Positions 52,717 to 60,805 of a DNA stretch of 64,000 bases are shown here, piece after piece. Under the pieces are notes generated by a model, which saw only the letters and a list, made by a program, of their open reading frames with translations, searched no databases and had not been told where the DNA came from. The stretch comes from Dokdonia sinensis (GTDB lineage: Bacteria; Bacteroidota; Bacteroidia; Flavobacteriales; Flavobacteriaceae). The stretch lies in NCBI RefSeq assembly GCF_003688895.1, contig NZ_REFV01000016.1, positions 20,803 to 84,802 of the forward strand, in the 5' to 3' direction. Made by a program: the position numbers and the translations under genes. Numbering within the stretch: position 1 is the first letter of the stretch; every line of letters begins with the position of its first letter.

Positions 52717-53483
52717 ATCTTATTGGGTGTATATATGAGTTTCAGCTGTGTACCTTGGTTTACAGCAGAATTATAGTTTATGGTCGCTCCTATGAGTTTT
52801 GCCCTTGATTCCATATTTGTGAGACCTATACCGTTTTTTGCTTTCGCGAAAGCGTAATCAAAACCTACTCCATTATCTGCTGCAACGATGGTAAGGGTTC
52901 GTGCATCATAACGTACATCTACCAGAAGCTCTGTTGCTTTAGAATGTTTTATCGTGTTTGTAAAAAACTCTTGCAATACACGGAAGATAATTACCTCAAT
53001 CTTCTTGTCTATCTCCAGTGGTGTTCCAGAGGTTGTAAGTTTAGACTCAAGATACGCCATTCTATTGAAACGTTCAAGTTCCAACTGAAGTGCTTCCTTA
53101 AGAGACATCTCATTAAGTGCTTCAGGGTTAATGAGTTTTGACAATGTTCTTATCTCCTTAAGTCCTTTTCCTATCGTAGCCGCAGCCATATCTAAATCCT
53201 GCTGGCTACCACCAGAATTCTGTGTCTGGATTTTGGCAAGGGTTAACAATTGACCTATATTATCGTGTAACTCCCAACTTATATTACGCAGGGTAGCCTC
53301 TCTTATTTCTATCTGAGTCTCTGCAATCTCCTGCTCGAAACGCTTTTGCGCCTCCAGTTGTTCTTGCACAAGAGTGTTTTTACGTTTCATAAATACAGAA
53401 AACAGGATGGCCACCACAATAAGCAGCAATAATAGAATGGCCACAGCCACCAGAACGATGACTAACGTTGCTTTCTCGTCCAT
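52713..53483 (-). CDS. Histidine kinase of the NarX/DesK type, no sensor domain
   Basis: A 256-residue kinase with one long N-terminal membrane helix (about residues 7-30) and no extracytoplasmic domain. A coiled coil follows. The dimerisation/phosphoacceptor block is LRNISWELHDNIGQ (HisKA_3, His 73). The ATPase has ADNGVGFD and GIGLTNMESRAKLIGA. With nothing outside the membrane to sense, it must take its signal from a partner or from the membrane. The upstream 7-TM genes overlap its start by 22 bases and are the obvious candidates (inference). A palindrome copy (52840-52854) is read in frame as YAFAKAK. Confidence 0.93.
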   Translation of the reverse strand: MDEKATLVIVLVAVAILLLLLIVVAILFSVFMKRKNTLVQEQLEAQKRFEQEIAETQIEIREATLRNISWELHDNIGQLLTLAKIQTQNSGGSQQDLDMAAATIGKGLKEIRTLSKLINPEALNEMSLKEALQLELERFNRMAYLESKLTTSGTPLEIDKKIEVIIFRVLQEFFTNTIKHSKATELLVDVRYDARTLTIVAADNGVGFDYAFAKAKNGIGLTNMESRAKLIGATINYNSAVNQGTQLKLIYTPNKI

Positions 53484-54097
53484 ACAAAACCAAAAATAAG
53501 AATGAGATTCATAACTATAAGTATCGCCCCTTGTATATCGCTTAATGTTTGAGCCGCACTAGACGAGAAATCACCCCAGATAGCAAATACTAATGGGGAT
53601 AGCGGTATAAAGGAAACAGCAAAGATTGCATAGGCTACAAATACAAAGGCCTCAAGACGCTCACGCAATATAAAATTGATATCACTTTTTAGTAAGTCGA
53701 TAGCGTAATACATAAGATTAATTACCATAACAGCGGTTGCCACATTAAAGGTATGAGTCATAAAACGAGTGGCAAAAGGTGACGTAAAACTGCGGAATAT
53801 GATAACAGCCAGCATAAGTATAGATAGCAAAGCAACAATCTTTTTTCGTTTACTATTTTTAATATGGTCGTACGTCATTTTATAAAAAAGCCCATAAAAA
53901 AGAATCGCATAACAATTATAAATCCAATGATTATTTGTGTACCCTGCATCTATCCATAGTCTTGCGGCTGTTTCGGCAATAATTGCTATCCATAAAATGA
54001 GAAGCACCAAGCGTATGGGTTGCATGCGGTATTTATAGAAGAAAATAAGGGCAAAGATTGCAGCGAGCCATTCTGATATGTATTCTACAGAGCCCAT
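53462..54097 (-). CDS. 7-TM membrane protein, paralogue 5 of 5
   Basis: A 211-residue protein with about seven hydrophobic segments and short loops. The start is the ATG at 54097, on the last base of the previous gene's stop (TAATG). It shares with four neighbours the segment after helix 1 (ALIFFYKYRM here), an acidic residue in helix 2 (IAETAARL), and the C-terminal FGFVW followed by a basic tail. It overlaps the kinase gene by 22 bases. I know no family name. The size and helix count resemble the 7-TM sensory region that is fused to kinases in other bacteria. Confidence 0.82.
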   Translation of the reverse strand: MGSVEYISEWLAAIFALIFFYKYRMQPIRLVLLILWIAIIAETAARLWIDAGYTNNHWIYNCYAILFYGLFYKMTYDHIKNSKRKKIVALLSILMLAVIIFRSFTSPFATRFMTHTFNVATAVMVINLMYYAIDLLKSDINFILRERLEAFVFVAYAIFAVSFIPLSPLVFAIWGDFSSSAAQTLSDIQGAILIVMNLILIFGFVWTRKQR

Positions 54098-54753
54098 TAC
54101 ACCGAGAGTGCCTTGGTTTTTTTTGTCCAAATAAGACCAAATATAAATAAGACGTTCATCATAATAATAGCTACGCCTTGTACATTGTGAAGTACAGTAT
54201 AAATTAAATCTCCACCGCTTTCTAAACTTACAATATACTCGAATGTAATAAATATAGGTAGATAAATTACTTGAAAGAGCAGGTGTCCAGAAAATGCGAT
54301 AAGCGGGAGATTTTGTTTAAGAGATATGACACTGTCTCTTTTTAATATATCAACAAGATAAATAGCCAGAGATAGTATTAGTGTGGTAATATGGACACCA
54401 CGATGAATTGTTAAAAAACCTGTTACGAAATCGTCATAAAAACAATTAATTAAAAGCGTTACAATGTTGATGATCAAAAGGATGACTATAAGCCGCTTCC
54501 TAGATTTTCCAAGAATGTGGTCATAAATGATTTTAAATAAAATCAAGGTGTAAAGGAAAGAGTAGGTGTTAAAAACAACGTGGTTGTTATATGTAATATT
54601 ATTACTATACCATATACCAATGAGCTCAGCAGTAGGAGCCATTATTAAAAGGATCACCCAAGGCCAAAGTGGTGTCTGACCGTACTTTTTGAAAAAAATG
54701 ACTCCACAAATCGCAGCAAGAATTTCAATAGAAAGAATAATATTATAGTACAT
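54097..54753 (-). CDS. 7-TM membrane protein, paralogue 4 of 5
   Basis: A 218-residue protein of the same family. Family features are EILAAICGVIFFKKYGQT at the start, Glu in helix 2 (PTAELIGIWY), and FIFGLIWTKK at the end. Helices 3 to 6 are poorly conserved between paralogues, which fits a variable ligand or partner site. Its start codon lies three bases after the stop of the 44-residue single-pass peptide. Confidence 0.82.
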   Translation of the reverse strand: MYYNIILSIEILAAICGVIFFKKYGQTPLWPWVILLIMAPTAELIGIWYSNNITYNNHVVFNTYSFLYTLILFKIIYDHILGKSRKRLIVILLIINIVTLLINCFYDDFVTGFLTIHRGVHITTLILSLAIYLVDILKRDSVISLKQNLPLIAFSGHLLFQVIYLPIFITFEYIVSLESGGDLIYTVLHNVQGVAIIMMNVLFIFGLIWTKKTKALSV

Positions 54754-54756
54754 ACA

Positions 54757-54891
54757 CTACGTTTTGATCCTAGGATGCTTGTCAAAACGATAATATAAGG
54801 CTATCCCACAAAAGATTGTTGCTACTATAAACAATAGTAGCAATATGGTCGCACATACGAGCCAAATGATCAGAACCTCTTCGTTAGGCAT
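54757..54891 (-). CDS. 44-residue single-pass membrane peptide like the kinase anchor
   Basis: ATG at 54891, TAG ending at 54757. The product starts MPNEEVLIIWLVCATILLLL, runs on as one hydrophobic helix, and ends YYRFDKHPRIKT. Length and pattern resemble the first 35 residues of the histidine kinase at 52713-53483 (acidic N-terminus, a long Ile/Leu/Val helix with an ATI/AIL-LLLL core, basic tail). It could be a truncated kinase left by duplication or a free membrane partner. It has a -7-like box (TAACTTTA) and the inverted repeat upstream. It is too short to be certain. Confidence 0.6.
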   Translation of the reverse strand: MPNEEVLIIWLVCATILLLLFIVATIFCGIALYYRFDKHPRIKT

Positions 54892-54907
54892 ACTTTACAT
54901 TAAACCG

Positions 54908-54953
54908 TAAAGTTATTATCCTTTTACATTTCTGGTAAGGGGCAAATGACCCC
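54908..54953 (-). promoter_or_regulatory. Candidate promoter and operator inside the 7-TM locus
   Basis: On the minus strand: GGGGTCATTTGCCCC (54953-54939) abuts the expected -33 position, with TAACTTTA (54915-54908) 20 bases further on and then the ATG at 54891. The plus-strand form GGGGCAAATGACCCC is identical at 57852-57866. Confidence 0.55.
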
Positions 54954-55002
54954 TTTTTTTAATAATATATCTGAGCCATAATCTATTAAGCTTATGAACT
55001 AA

Positions 55003-55632
55003 CTACTTCTTAGGATATGAATAGATAAAGCCAAAACAAAGCACAGAATACATCAAGACGATCACACCTGCCATTACCCACATTATATTTGAGAATAGAG
55101 GTTCTCGTCCGTAAAATAATAGTTTAGCAGTCTGTATGATAGGAAAACTAGTGAAGATTATAAGAAATGTAGCGGCAATCCATACAATGACATCTCTACC
55201 TATTTGATGTATATATTCTCTACTAAAAAGATCTGCAGCATATAGAGCAATAGAGATAATGCCAAAGATATTTGCCACAAATTGAATTTCAGTATGCATT
55301 GCAGCAAATCCTTGTATTAATAGACTTATTATGAAACCTGAAGTCAGTAGTATCATAAGGAATGTGATAATTTTCCTCGTGCGAGTGGAATGTGTTTCCT
55401 CTCTAAACATCCACATAAATAATAGTCTGCTCGCTATTCCAAAGAGATTCCAACGTACAAATTGCCAAAAGTCAGGAATATCAAACAGATGATTTGCATT
55501 TTCCATGGCCAGCATTATCCAGAGGTAAGCGAGCAAGAATTTAAAAGATGTGTTTTTATATTTATAGAAATACCACGTGCCTAATAGAACTGCCAGACCT
55601 TCTGCAATAAAAACAATTTGATATAATGTCAT
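55003..55632 (-). CDS. 7-TM membrane protein, paralogue 3 of 5
   Basis: A 209-residue member of the family: QIVFIAEGLAVLLGTWYFYK then YKNTSFKFLLAYLW, MENANH in helix 2, and LCFGFIYSYPKK at the end. Its start is five bases after the stop of paralogue 2. About 110 bases of non-coding DNA with a promoter-like region follow it. Confidence 0.82.
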   Translation of the reverse strand: MTLYQIVFIAEGLAVLLGTWYFYKYKNTSFKFLLAYLWIMLAMENANHLFDIPDFWQFVRWNLFGIASRLLFMWMFREETHSTRTRKIITFLMILLTSGFIISLLIQGFAAMHTEIQFVANIFGIISIALYAADLFSREYIHQIGRDVIVWIAATFLIIFTSFPIIQTAKLLFYGREPLFSNIMWVMAGVIVLMYSVLCFGFIYSYPKK

Positions 55633-55636
55633 ATCC

Positions 55637-56287
55637 CTAATTTGTTATTGCGGATTCCATTTTTTTACCCCAAAAGAAGCCAAAGGTAATAGTCTTATAG
55701 GATAATACCACAACAGTTACGTGTAATTTATCTAACGAATTATAAAATGCCAAACTCCCAGCGTTTAAAAAGCGCCTAGAAAAATACAGAATAGGGTACG
55801 AGATATGAAAGATTAAAAATCCCGCAGAAATCCAAAGAAAAATGTTGTGACTTGGATTTAATATTTCGTCTATCTTCAATAATTCAATTAAATAATAAAG
55901 CAAAGCAACAACTATTAAGCAAGCAGAAAAGGTAAAAGCACCGGTAGTAAATTCCTTAAGAGGATTAATCAGTAACATATTGATTATAAATGATATTAGA
56001 CAGGCAATGATTAAGTACCTCAGAATTTTTTTTCTTACTCGTGTTCTGAGTTGTGACTTGATAATTAAGAGAATAGAAACAGAAACGATAATATCGTATA
56101 GATTGTAAAAGGGATAGAAAAAAGACCTTGAAACAATGAAATTACAAAATATTTCATTTGCAGGAATATACCACAATAGCGGCAAGAGCCACTTAAGCGT
56201 TGTGTTTTTGTATTTATAGAAGTAAAACGTTGCTGCAAGAGCTGCAATTATCTCGACACTTATCACAATGTATGTAAGATAATTCAT
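55637..56287 (-). CDS. 7-TM membrane protein, paralogue 2 of 5
   Basis: A 216-residue member, using the ATG at 56287 (MNYLTYIVISVEIIAALAAT), which aligns with the starts of its paralogues; another ATG lies five codons upstream. Features: FYFYKYKNTTLKWLLPLLW, Glu in PANEIFCNF, ITFGFFWGKK near the end. It is closest in sequence to paralogues 1 and 3. Confidence 0.82.
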   Translation of the reverse strand: MNYLTYIVISVEIIAALAATFYFYKYKNTTLKWLLPLLWYIPANEIFCNFIVSRSFFYPFYNLYDIIVSVSILLIIKSQLRTRVRKKILRYLIIACLISFIINMLLINPLKEFTTGAFTFSACLIVVALLYYLIELLKIDEILNPSHNIFLWISAGFLIFHISYPILYFSRRFLNAGSLAFYNSLDKLHVTVVVLSYKTITFGFFWGKKMESAITN

Positions 56288-56467
56288 AGCAACGATTAAC
56301 ATTATAGTTTTTATAATTACTTGTAATCTGGGGCGCTAGGTCAATATCTTCAGGCCTTAACTTAGCTTCAGGCAAAAAAATTAATAGAACCACATTATAG
56401 AAATACCAAGTGTTTAAATCGAAGCAATTCCACTAGAAAAAGTAAGTTTTCTATGAGGTGTAAGGTT

Positions 56468-57103
56468 TTATTCTTCCTTATCAGAATAAATAAACCCGAA
56501 GGAAAAAATGGAGTACATTAAAATGATTGTTCCATAAAGTAAATATTTCAAACTAATAATTAAATCGTAATTATCGGAATAAAGATAAATAGCAATAAAA
56601 ATTATGGGTCCAGCAATAAAATATGTGGTAAAGCCCAACATAATATAAGTAAAAAGATTTTTTATAGGATTAGATAGATCATCATTAATAAATAAACTTA
56701 TACCATAAATACAGGTGCCTATAATCACAGAAAGGGCTCCTATGAATTCGGAAAACTGCCAAGATACACCTATACCTTTTACTACCCATTCAATAGCTAC
56801 CCCCATTGTAAATACTATCGCTATGAAATGTAATATAGCTTTATGTTTGGATAATCGAACTCTATTAGAAATTAAGAAAAGGACAAATAATACCGTTATG
56901 AGTAAATAAAGGTTTACTAATTCGTATTGCAGTAGTCCTCTTTTTATTACGAGAAAATATGATAGTGTTTCATTTAGAACAACATACCAGAGATAAGGTA
57001 ACATCCACTTTATAACTGTCTTGTTATATTTTTTAAAAAAAATAGTAGCCAAAATTGCAGAAAGCAACTCGGCTACTTGAAATAAAATTTCTAGTATGGT
57101 CAC
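56468..57103 (-). CDS. 7-TM membrane protein, paralogue 1 of 5
   Basis: A 211-residue member with about seven membrane segments: VAELLSAILATIFFKKYNKT, VIKWMLPYLWYVVLNETLSY with Glu in helix 2, and FSFGFIYSDKEE at the C-terminus. It begins 11 bases after the lipoprotein stop codon, so the lipoprotein and this gene are almost certainly co-transcribed. After it comes a 180-base gap that has no gene I can support. Confidence 0.82.
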   Translation of the reverse strand: MTILEILFQVAELLSAILATIFFKKYNKTVIKWMLPYLWYVVLNETLSYFLVIKRGLLQYELVNLYLLITVLFVLFLISNRVRLSKHKAILHFIAIVFTMGVAIEWVVKGIGVSWQFSEFIGALSVIIGTCIYGISLFINDDLSNPIKNLFTYIMLGFTTYFIAGPIIFIAIYLYSDNYDLIISLKYLLYGTIILMYSIFSFGFIYSDKEE

Positions 57104-57114
57104 AATTTCTATAA

Positions 57115-57777
57115 TTAGTGATAATCGTCAGGATCTCCTGGATGTGGAGGCGGTGGCAGGTGCCCTCTGTTTCCTGCTAAACTCTGAATACCGCCTTGCA
57201 ATAACAAGTTTGCACCTTTTTGAGTTTGTTGCGTTTTACTGCTGTCAATTATGCTACCTACAGTTACAGCGGAGATATTCCCACTTACATCTGTTTTTAT
57301 AGCATAGGAAATCCCTCCTTCAATCCCATCGAAGTTTGCAGTTGGATTAAAAAATAAGGTTTCAACTCCTGGGTCAATCCCCTTTGAACCTTTGCTTTTT
57401 ATTTGTCCAAAATAAAAGCGTAATCCTTCAGGTTTGATTTTTGCTTTGTCGGACTGTTGCTTTACAAACTTCATATATTGATACATTTCATCAAAGTCTA
57501 CAGTAACAAAGCGGGTAGGAGTGTATTCCTCTTCTAAATCAGGATTCTGCTCGTTTACAACTTCTTCTAGAAAGTCGGCGCGATTATTTCCGTAATTGAG
57601 ATAGAGATTGTCTGCCTCATGTACAGGGATGATAAATTTAGGAGGATCCACCATTTCCATTCCCTGACCATCATCTGAATGATCATCATCGTGACCATTA
57701 TCATTAGGTTTCTCGCCACAAGAGACAAGAAAAAGTCCCGCTAGAAACAGCGGTAGTAAAAGTTTTAATTTTTTCAT
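57115..57777 (-). CDS. Lipoprotein heading the 7-TM/two-component locus
   Basis: A 220-residue lipoprotein from the ATG at 57777 (lipobox FLVSC, Cys at about residue 20). After the Cys comes a His/Asp-rich segment (NDNGHDDDHSDDGQGMEM) that could bind metal. The main domain has the block YGNNRADFLEEVV, FDEMYQYMKFVKQQ and LRFYFGQ. A C-terminal Pro/His tail reads HLPPPPHPGDPDDYH. Similar lipoproteins occur near LuxR-type two-component genes in flavobacteria, from memory. It may be an input or an output of the system. Confidence 0.8.
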   Translation of the reverse strand: MKKLKLLLPLFLAGLFLVSCGEKPNDNGHDDDHSDDGQGMEMVDPPKFIIPVHEADNLYLNYGNNRADFLEEVVNEQNPDLEEEYTPTRFVTVDFDEMYQYMKFVKQQSDKAKIKPEGLRFYFGQIKSKGSKGIDPGVETLFFNPTANFDGIEGGISYAIKTDVSGNISAVTVGSIIDSSKTQQTQKGANLLLQGGIQSLAGNRGHLPPPPHPGDPDDYH

Positions 57778-57805
57778 TCTAAATTGATTTTTGGTTAGCA
57801 ATCCT

Positions 57806-57866
57806 TAAAGATAGCATTTAGCCTGAAATAACAATCATCACGCCTAAAAAAGGGGCAAATGACCCC
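57806..57866 (-). promoter_or_regulatory. Promoter and operator of the 7-TM/two-component locus
   Basis: On the minus strand: GGGGTCATTTGCCCC (57866-57852), 17 bases, TTG (57834-57832), 18 bases, then TATCTTTA (57813-57806), one base off TAnnTTTG. The position just upstream of -33 is typical of an activator site. Confidence 0.6.
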
Positions 57867-57983
57867 CAACGGCGAAACCGAAACCGAAATCGAACTTGAC
57901 CTTGAACTTGAAATAGAAAATCGCAACTGAACCCTGAGCGGAGTAGAAGGGTGTATCAGGACTACCACAATAGAAACAAAAAA

Positions 57984-58007
57984 GCCTCAGAAAAAAGCTC
58001 CTGAGGC
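57984..58007 (-). terminator. Terminator of asnS
   Basis: GCCTCAG (57984-57990) pairs with CTGAGGC (58001-58007). On the minus strand a run of six T follows. It lies 50 bases past the asnS stop codon. A small dispersed repeat of the CTTCGnCTnCGCTCAG family lies between it and the 7-TM locus (57934-57950). Confidence 0.8.
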
Positions 58008-58056
58008 AAAATATTTTTTCGCGAAAGCGTAAAAATTATTATCGTTTACCGTCTAC

Positions 58057-59499
58057 CTAAAACTCGGCATTTCCAGGAAAACGAGGGTAAGGAATTACAT
58101 CTCTAATATTAGTCATTCCCGTAACAAAAAGTACGAGTCGCTCAAAACCAAGTCCAAAGCCACTGTGCGTACACGTTCCGAACTTACGAGTATCGAGATA
58201 CCAGCTCAGTTCCTCGTGAGAGATGTCTAGTGCACTCATTTTCTCTTTAAGAATATCGAGACGTTCCTCTCTTTGAGAACCTCCTACCATCTCGCCTATT
58301 CCAGGGAAAAGCACATCCATAGCACGTACTGTTTTTCCATCTTCGTTTAGACGCATATAAAATGCCTTGATATTTGCAGGATAATCAAATAGGATTACAG
58401 GGCACTCAAAATGCTTTTCGACAAGGAAACGCTCGTGTTCGCTTTGTAAATCTGCACCCCATTCGTTTATAGGGTACTTAAATTTTTTCTTCTTATTAGG
58501 TTTACTATTGCGCAAAATATCAATAGCCTCTGTGTAACTCACACGTTTAAAATCATTATCTACGATAAACTTAAGTTTATCGCGCAGTCTCATCGTGGCT
58601 CGCTCTGCCTGTGGCTTGCTTTTATCTTCTTGCACTTGTCTATCCTCTAGAAAAGCAAGGTCATCATCACAATGCTCTAGCACATAGTTTATGACATACT
58701 TAATAAAATCTTCGGCGAGATCCATGTTGTCATCCAGATCGTTAAAAGCAACCTCTGGCTCTACCATCCAGAACTCGGCTAGGTGTCTTGAGGTATTGCT
58801 ATTTTCTGCTCTAAAGGTTGGACCAAAGGTATATACCTTCCCTAATCCTAATGCAAAAGTCTCTGCTTCTAGTTGTCCAGAAACAGTAAGATTTGTCTCT
58901 TTGCCAAAGAAATCTTTACTGTAATCTATCGCTCCATCTTCGGTTTTTGGAGGGTTGTTCAGGTCAAGAGCCGTTACCTGAAACATTTCTCCAGCGCCCT
59001 CTGCATCACTTCCTGTGATTATAGGTGTATGAGCTTGATAAAAACCGTTATTATTAAAATACTGGTGTATCCCAAAAGAGAGCTTATGACGCAGTCGCAT
59101 AATTGCTCCAAAGGTGTTGGTACGCACTCTTAAGTGTGCCTGCTCCCGTAGTTTTTCTAACGTATGGCGCTTAGGTGATAGAATGGTGAGTTTTACGTCT
59201 TCTGGATCTGCATCACCTTCTATGATTATGTTTTTTGCCTTTATCTCCACACGCTGTCCTCCCCCTTGACTTTCCTCAAGAATTCCTGTTATGGACACAG
59301 CGGCACCCACAGTAATACGCTTTAGAAGCTCCGAATCTGTATTTTCAAAATCAACAACACATTGAATGTTATTGATGGTAGATCCATCATTAAGCGCCAG
59401 AAACTGGTTTGCTCTAAAAGAGCGCACCCATCCTTTTACTGTAAATTCCTGATGTAATTCATTACTGGCAAGTACATCTGCCACGTAGGTATGTTTCAT
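58057..59499 (-). CDS. asnS: Asparagine-tRNA ligase
   Basis: A 480-residue class IIb synthetase. The start is the ATG at 59499 (MKHTYVADVL); the frame extends 13 codons upstream but the family starts here. An N-terminal OB-fold anticodon domain (about residues 15-100, VKGWVRSFRANQFLALNDGS) precedes the catalytic core with motif 2 FRAENSNTSRHLAEFWMVEPE and motif 3 GFGLGFERLVLFVTG. The insertion typical of AsnRS is present, separating it from aspartyl enzymes. Confidence 0.97.
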   Translation of the reverse strand: MKHTYVADVLASNELHQEFTVKGWVRSFRANQFLALNDGSTINNIQCVVDFENTDSELLKRITVGAAVSITGILEESQGGGQRVEIKAKNIIIEGDADPEDVKLTILSPKRHTLEKLREQAHLRVRTNTFGAIMRLRHKLSFGIHQYFNNNGFYQAHTPIITGSDAEGAGEMFQVTALDLNNPPKTEDGAIDYSKDFFGKETNLTVSGQLEAETFALGLGKVYTFGPTFRAENSNTSRHLAEFWMVEPEVAFNDLDDNMDLAEDFIKYVINYVLEHCDDDLAFLEDRQVQEDKSKPQAERATMRLRDKLKFIVDNDFKRVSYTEAIDILRNSKPNKKKKFKYPINEWGADLQSEHERFLVEKHFECPVILFDYPANIKAFYMRLNEDGKTVRAMDVLFPGIGEMVGGSQREERLDILKEKMSALDISHEELSWYLDTRKFGTCTHSGFGLGFERLVLFVTGMTNIRDVIPYPRFPGNAEF

Positions 59500-59757
59500 A
59501 ATTGCGTTTTTTGCACTACCCGATATATCGGAACGCAAAGATAATTTTTGTTTTCTAACTGAAAAGAGATTTTGGGGTTTTGAACTAAAGCAATTACTGG
59601 GATGAATATATGTTGTCTTTTTTTTTGCTTTTGCGATGCATCCTGAGCTTGTCTCGAGTAAATCAAACGCGAAAAACTCAAACCAATTATCAAATAAAAC
59701 GCCTTACGTTATCGCAACCTAAGGCTTTTAAAATACAACCAACCGCTGAAGTAGGGC

Positions 59758-60213
59758 TTATAAAATCTCTGCGACCTGTTCATTTACCCATTGTAAGAAC
59801 TGCTCATCTGCTGGAGTAAATGGGTCTATAATATGAGAGTCTATATCTATTTGCCCTATATTAACACCGTCCTTAAATAAGGGAATCACAATCTCGCTCT
59901 TTACCGTTATGCTACACGCAATATAATTGTCTTGCGCCTTTACGTCTGGCACTACAAAATTCTCGTTAGAAACAGCTACCTGCCCACATATCCCTTTACC
60001 AAATGGTATGACCGTATGATCTGTTGCCTCTCCAGCAAAAGCCTTAAGATGCAAAGTACGCGCCTTGTGGTTTGCAAAGTAAAAACCTACCCAATCATAA
60101 TAGGTCACATTTTCCTGCAAAAGTGTGCATACTTGTGTTAACCGCTCATAAGGAGTCACATCGGTTTGAGCTAGAATTGTAGTCACCTGGGGTTTTAAAG
60201 TGTCTAAAGCCAT
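59758..60213 (-). CDS. Free methionine-R-sulfoxide reductase (GAF domain)
   Basis: A 151-residue single-GAF protein of the fRMsr (YebR) type, which reduces free methionine-(R)-sulfoxide. Cysteines are in FGKGICGQVAVSNENFVVPD and in DNYIACS, matching the redox Cys positions. It has no other domain. A TATATTTG -7 box on the minus strand (60275-60282) lies inside the 5' end of the divergent xrtF gene, so the two promoters and starts overlap. Confidence 0.87.
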   Translation of the reverse strand: MALDTLKPQVTTILAQTDVTPYERLTQVCTLLQENVTYYDWVGFYFANHKARTLHLKAFAGEATDHTVIPFGKGICGQVAVSNENFVVPDVKAQDNYIACSITVKSEIVIPLFKDGVNIGQIDIDSHIIDPFTPADEQFLQWVNEQVAEIL

Positions 60214-60256
60214 TTTTCTTGTATTTTAGGGGTTTCATAAGGTAAATAAACAGCCC

Positions 60257-60805
60257 TTGTTTCAATTATTGCGCAAATATAAGTCGGTACTCCTTTTTAT
60301 CCTTACGTTTCTAGGGAGTTATTTGGCACTCGTATCTCTATATAATCTATATTTAGTGTATGGCGGTAGCCAGACCTATTATCCAGATTTTATAACACAT
60401 AGCGTAGCGCAACAGAGCGAGTTGCTCATACAAGGCTTTGGGTACGACGGTCGTGTAGAACCTAGCGCGATAGAACCTGCGATGAACCTTAGCGTGGAGG
60501 GCGCTCCTCTAGCCCGTATTATCGAGGGATGTAATGCTGTGAGTATCATCTTACTTTTTATATCCTTTATGCTGGCGTTTTGGGGAGGCGCAAAGCGCAC
60601 GCTTCTTTTTATTTTTGGCGGCTCCGTACTTATATATGTTATAAATGTCTTTCGTATCGCGATACTCGCTATTGGTATTTATGAATATCCTGAATATGCA
60701 GAAATATTGCACGGCACCGTCTTTCCGGCGATTATTTATGGAGCCGTATTCTTGCTATGGCTTGCGTGGGTAAAATCATACACAAAACCTGCTACAGATG
60801 CATAA
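60257..60805 (+). CDS. xrtF: Exosortase family protein XrtF
   Basis: A 182-residue multi-pass membrane cysteine protease/transpeptidase. The catalytic triad residues are visible: Cys in EGCNAVS, Arg in NVFRIAILA and His in ILHGTVFP. XrtF-type exosortases process proteins with a C-terminal sorting tail at the membrane; none of its substrates is in this window. The start is a TTG at 60257: no ATG lies in frame before codon 80, and LFQLLRKYKSV aligns with the usual start. It is followed by its partner gene, which overlaps by eight bases. Confidence 0.9.
   Translation: MFQLLRKYKSVLLFILTFLGSYLALVSLYNLYLVYGGSQTYYPDFITHSVAQQSELLIQGFGYDGRVEPSAIEPAMNLSVEGAPLARIIEGCNAVSIILLFISFMLAFWGGAKRTLLFIFGGSVLIYVINVFRIAILAIGIYEYPEYAEILHGTVFPAIIYGAVFLLWLAWVKSYTKPATDA

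Noticed and set aside
57880..57920. Short coding frame in the GAAACC/GAACTT microrepeats
   Set aside because: Degenerate hexamers between the 7-TM locus and asnS, with no start signal or conservation.
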